Of a stretch of DNA of 64,000 nt, positions 61,779-64,000 are shown piece by piece. How positions within the stretch are numbered: the stretch's first letter is position 1; every line of letters starts with the position of its first letter. The stretch is from Youhaiella tibetensis (lineage in GTDB: Bacteria; Pseudomonadota; Alphaproteobacteria; Rhizobiales; Devosiaceae), in NCBI RefSeq assembly GCF_008000755.1, contig NZ_CP041690.1, positions 992,001-1,056,000 of the forward strand, in the 5' to 3' direction. The notes under the pieces were generated by a model, which worked only from the letters and a program-made list of their open reading frames with translations, was not told the origin of the DNA and made no database searches. A program made the position numbers and the translations under genes.

Positions 61779-62560
61779 AGCTCTCGACCCTGGCACCGGC
61801 TTTCGCGGTCACGGCAGTCTTCGCCCTGGCCTTCGTGCTGACCGGCGCCGCCGCGCCGCCGGTGACGCCGAAATCGGGCTATGACTACCTGACGCCCGAA
61901 ACCCGCCAGCTCCAGGACGACGACTTCGCCAATCCGGGCATGCTGTGGGTGGAGGAGGGTGAACGGCTCTGGAGCGAGCCGGCCGGCACATCAGGACAAT
62001 CCTGCGCGAGCTGCCACGGAGACGCGGCGACATCCATGCGCACCGTAGCCACCCGCTATCCCGCCTGGTCGCAGTCCGAGGGCAAGGTGATCAACCTTGA
62101 GCAACAGATCAACCAGTGCCGGGGGCGGCAGGGCGCCGAGCCCTTGCAATACGAATCCGAACCGCTGCTATCGCTCACGGCCTTCGTGTCGCACCAGGCC
62201 AAGGGGCTACCCATGTCGGTGGCCGTTGATGGGCCCGCCGCCCAGAGCTTCGAGCGCGGCAAGGCCTTCTTCTACCAGCGGCGCGGCCAGCTCAACCTTT
62301 CCTGCGCCAATTGCCACGAGGATCATGCCGGCGACCACCTGCGCGCCGACGTCATCAGCCAGGGACAGGTCAACGGCTTTCCGATCTACCGGGCCCTTTG
62401 GCAGACGATGGGGTCGACCAACCGCATGTTCGCCTGGTGCAACGAAGCGGTGAGGGCCGAGCCCTACGCGGCCGGTTCGCAGGAATATGTCGATCTCGAG
62501 CTTTACCTGCGCTGGCGCGGGCAGGGGCTCGCAGTCGAAACGCCTGCCGTCAGGCGCTAG
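61775..62560 (+). CDS. soxA: SoxA-type diheme cytochrome c
   Basis: A 261-residue cytochrome with a signal peptide. There are two heme sites, SCASCHGD and SCANCHED, and a further Cys in FAWCNEAVRAEPYAAGS, where SoxA carries the persulfide-modified heme ligand; INQCRGRQG is also typical. So it is the diheme form. With SoxX it would join thiosulfate to SoxYZ. The usual next gene, soxB, is missing: a convergent gene starts at once after the stop. Confidence 0.92.
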   Translation: MKLSTLAPAFAVTAVFALAFVLTGAAAPPVTPKSGYDYLTPETRQLQDDDFANPGMLWVEEGERLWSEPAGTSGQSCASCHGDAATSMRTVATRYPAWSQSEGKVINLEQQINQCRGRQGAEPLQYESEPLLSLTAFVSHQAKGLPMSVAVDGPAAQSFERGKAFFYQRRGQLNLSCANCHEDHAGDHLRADVISQGQVNGFPIYRALWQTMGSTNRMFAWCNEAVRAEPYAAGSQEYVDLELYLRWRGQGLAVETPAVRR

Positions 62561-63132
62561 TCGCGCACGAAGTCGAGGGCGGTATCGAAGTCCGCCAACT
62601 CCTCGGCGCCGGCATCGACGGCAACCGCACCGGCAAGCAGGCGACCGGCCCCCCTGTCGCCTTCGAGCGAAAGGAGTTCATCGAACCGCGCCCGGGCAAA
62701 GGCGGCGGGCGGCATGATCGCCCCTGACGGCGCGCGCGAGCCGACCATGGCCTGATCCCCATCGAGCCGTCCGACCAGTGACTGGAGATGTCCTGCCGAT
62801 ACGTATGGCATGTCGGCGAGGCAGATGAGCGCGGCATCGACCGGCTGCGCCGCGAGTGTTTCGACGCCGACAGAAAGGGAAGAGGAAAGGCCGCGCGCGG
62901 TATCGGGGTTGATCGCGACCATGAATCCCAGGTCGGCGAACATTTGGGCCAGTTCCTCGTCGCCGAACCGGCAAACGGCAAGGCGGGACTGAAAGGGCAG
63001 GGCGCTCAACGTATCTGCGATATGGCGCGCCAGCGGCTTGCCCTCCAGTTCGGCGTGGAGCTTGCTGGCCGTGCCATAGCGCCGCGACAACCCTGCGGCG
63101 AGAACGATGACCCCGGTATCGGCGAGCTGCAT
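62557..63132 (-). CDS. molybdenum cofactor nucleotidyltransferase, MocA-like
   Basis: A 191-residue nucleotidyltransferase of the MobA/MocA type. The NTP loop is VIVLAAGLSRRYGTASKLHA, with the metal-site segment ALICLADMPYVSAGHLQSLV. It probably makes the cytidine-dinucleotide form of the cofactor used by xanthine-oxidase-family enzymes. The ATG overlaps the XdhC stop (ATGA), and its stop overlaps soxA by 4 bases on the other strand. It may serve the molybdenum hydroxylase at 56 kb. Confidence 0.9.
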   Translation of the reverse strand: MQLADTGVIVLAAGLSRRYGTASKLHAELEGKPLARHIADTLSALPFQSRLAVCRFGDEELAQMFADLGFMVAINPDTARGLSSSLSVGVETLAAQPVDAALICLADMPYVSAGHLQSLVGRLDGDQAMVGSRAPSGAIMPPAAFARARFDELLSLEGDRGAGRLLAGAVAVDAGAEELADFDTALDFVRD

Positions 63133-64000
63133 CAGCCGTCGAGCCGCATGCGCGCTTCGGCGATTTCGCCGAGCACGGAGATGGCCAGGGTAGAGGCGGT
63201 GCGGGTCGGGCCGAAAAGGCCGATCGGTCCGTGGAGCCGCGCGATGCGGGCTTCCTCGACCCCGGCCGACTGCAGCTTGGCAATGCGGCCCGCATGGGTG
63301 CGCTGGCTGCCGAGCGCCCCGACATAGAAGGGGTCGTAGCCCAGCGCGCTTTCGAGCAGCCGACTTTCCTTGAAGCGGTCGTGGAGCAGGAAGACCACGG
63401 CGGTGAACGGGTCGACCGGAAGGTCGGGGAGCGTCGCTCCTGTGACCAGCGTCACCGGTGTGCCATGTCCCTCCACGATCTCGGAGCCGTTCTGCGAGGA
63501 CATGAAGGCCGCGACCGGCAGCCCGGACGCGCGCCCGATGCTCGAAAGTGCCACGAGTTCGTGGCCTTCGCCGATGAGCACCAGCCGGGTCAGCGGATGG
63601 TACTGGCGCACGAAGTTCTCGCCCTGCCAGGAGCTGCGCTCGGAGACGCCCGATACCGGTACCAGTTCGGAGGCGCCGTCGGCCGGCCGCAAGCGGATGG
63701 CGAACGGCTGCCGCTCGGCCAGCCGCGCCTGCGCCTGGTGCACCAGCTCCGCCGACAGGCCCACGTGCACGTGGACGTCGATGCTGCCGCCGCAGGGCAG
63801 CTTGATATCGATGAAGGGCGAGCCCGTGCCGAAGCGCAGGATCTCGTCGCCGCCGCTCTCGATGGCGCGCACGGCTTCGGCGGCAACCGCCGCTTCCACG
63901 CATCCACCCGAGACGTAGCCGCAATAGCGTCCGTCGGCCAGCACGGCCATTTGCGAGCCGAGCGCGCGGGGGGCACCGCCCGAAATGTCGACGATGGTCA
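63132..64000 (-). CDS. XdhC-family protein, start cut by window
   Basis: At least 289 residues of an XdhC/CoxF-family maturation factor, with the N-terminus beyond the window edge. Visible segments are VDISGGAPRALGSQMAVLAD and GRYCGYVSGGCVEAAVAAEA, then VFLLHDRFKESRLLESALGY and PFYVGALGSQRTHAGRIAKL plus the C-terminal Rossmann-like end. XdhC proteins bind molybdenum cofactor and insert it, sulfurated, into xanthine-dehydrogenase-type enzymes. It is the first visible gene of a two-gene unit with MocA. Confidence 0.92.
   Translation of the reverse strand, partial: TIVDISGGAPRALGSQMAVLADGRYCGYVSGGCVEAAVAAEAVRAIESGGDEILRFGTGSPFIDIKLPCGGSIDVHVHVGLSAELVHQAQARLAERQPFAIRLRPADGASELVPVSGVSERSSWQGENFVRQYHPLTRLVLIGEGHELVALSSIGRASGLPVAAFMSSQNGSEIVEGHGTPVTLVTGATLPDLPVDPFTAVVFLLHDRFKESRLLESALGYDPFYVGALGSQRTHAGRIAKLQSAGVEEARIARLHGPIGLFGPTRTASTLAISVLGEIAEARMRLDG

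Overview
The window is GC-rich (mid-60s percent by eye), densely packed with ATGA-type start/stop overlaps, and carries no tRNA, rRNA, insertion sequence or CRISPR that I can see. The gene content (purD, xseA, DUF2093, DUF4170, TRAP and ABC transporters, a BigR-like sulfide locus, Sox, CoxL-type dehydrogenase) fits an alphaproteobacterium of the Hyphomicrobiales, perhaps Devosiaceae; the family call is a guess.

Layout. 1-9.2 kb: purD (cut by the edge), xseA, DUF2093, two tandem lipid-A-disaccharide-synthase-related genes, DUF4170 with a CysQ-like phosphatase, an AraC regulator, a thioredoxin/DsbD pair and SixA. 9.2-17.3 kb: a quinate/shikimate catabolic island (dehydroshikimate dehydratase fused to an HPPD-like domain, NAD-type shikimate dehydrogenase, TRAP transporter, type II dehydroquinase) with TetR and GntR regulators and three copies of one palindromic operator. 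17.4-23.3 kb: an ABC importer with a two-component flavin monooxygenase, flavin reductase, a free-standing riboflavin kinase and a PadR regulator, with one shared operator in front of both arms. 23.3-26.1 kb: sulfide:quinone oxidoreductase, TSUP exporter, DUF442 and DUF2892 proteins behind an AT-rich palindrome. 26.2-31.0 kb: a FecBCD-type importer with three little-known genes.

31.0-44.4 kb is the most interesting part. An AfuABC/FbpABC-like importer with two paralogous binding proteins is followed by two inositol-monophosphatase-family enzymes, a HAD phosphatase, a dual-specificity-type phosphatase, a Na/Pi transporter with a PhoU-like tail, a metallophosphoesterase and a LacI repressor. 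LacI-type palindromes built on TTGCAnnnnTGTGCAA lie before the transporter, inside the phosphatase set and before lacI. A 22-codon leader ORF overlaps the permease start. I read this as one regulated route that imports a phosphorylated sugar or polyol, removes phosphate inside the cell and expels the surplus phosphate.

44.5-48.5 kb: circularly permuted ATP-grasp, alpha-E, transglutaminase and Anbu proteasome-like genes, a conserved but poorly understood set. 48.5-58.8 kb: a probable N-heterocycle or cyclic-amide catabolic region (ABC importer, cytosine-deaminase-like hydrolase, FAD oxidase, NAD(P)H:quinone oxidoreductase, RidA, creatininase, and a periplasmic molybdenum hydroxylase pair). 59-62.6 kb: soxE-like, soxF, soxX, soxY, soxZ, soxA without soxB or soxCD, and with a SoxY that lacks the usual GGCGG end. 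62.6-64 kb: MocA- and XdhC-like molybdenum cofactor genes, which could serve the molybdenum hydroxylase at 56-58.8 kb.
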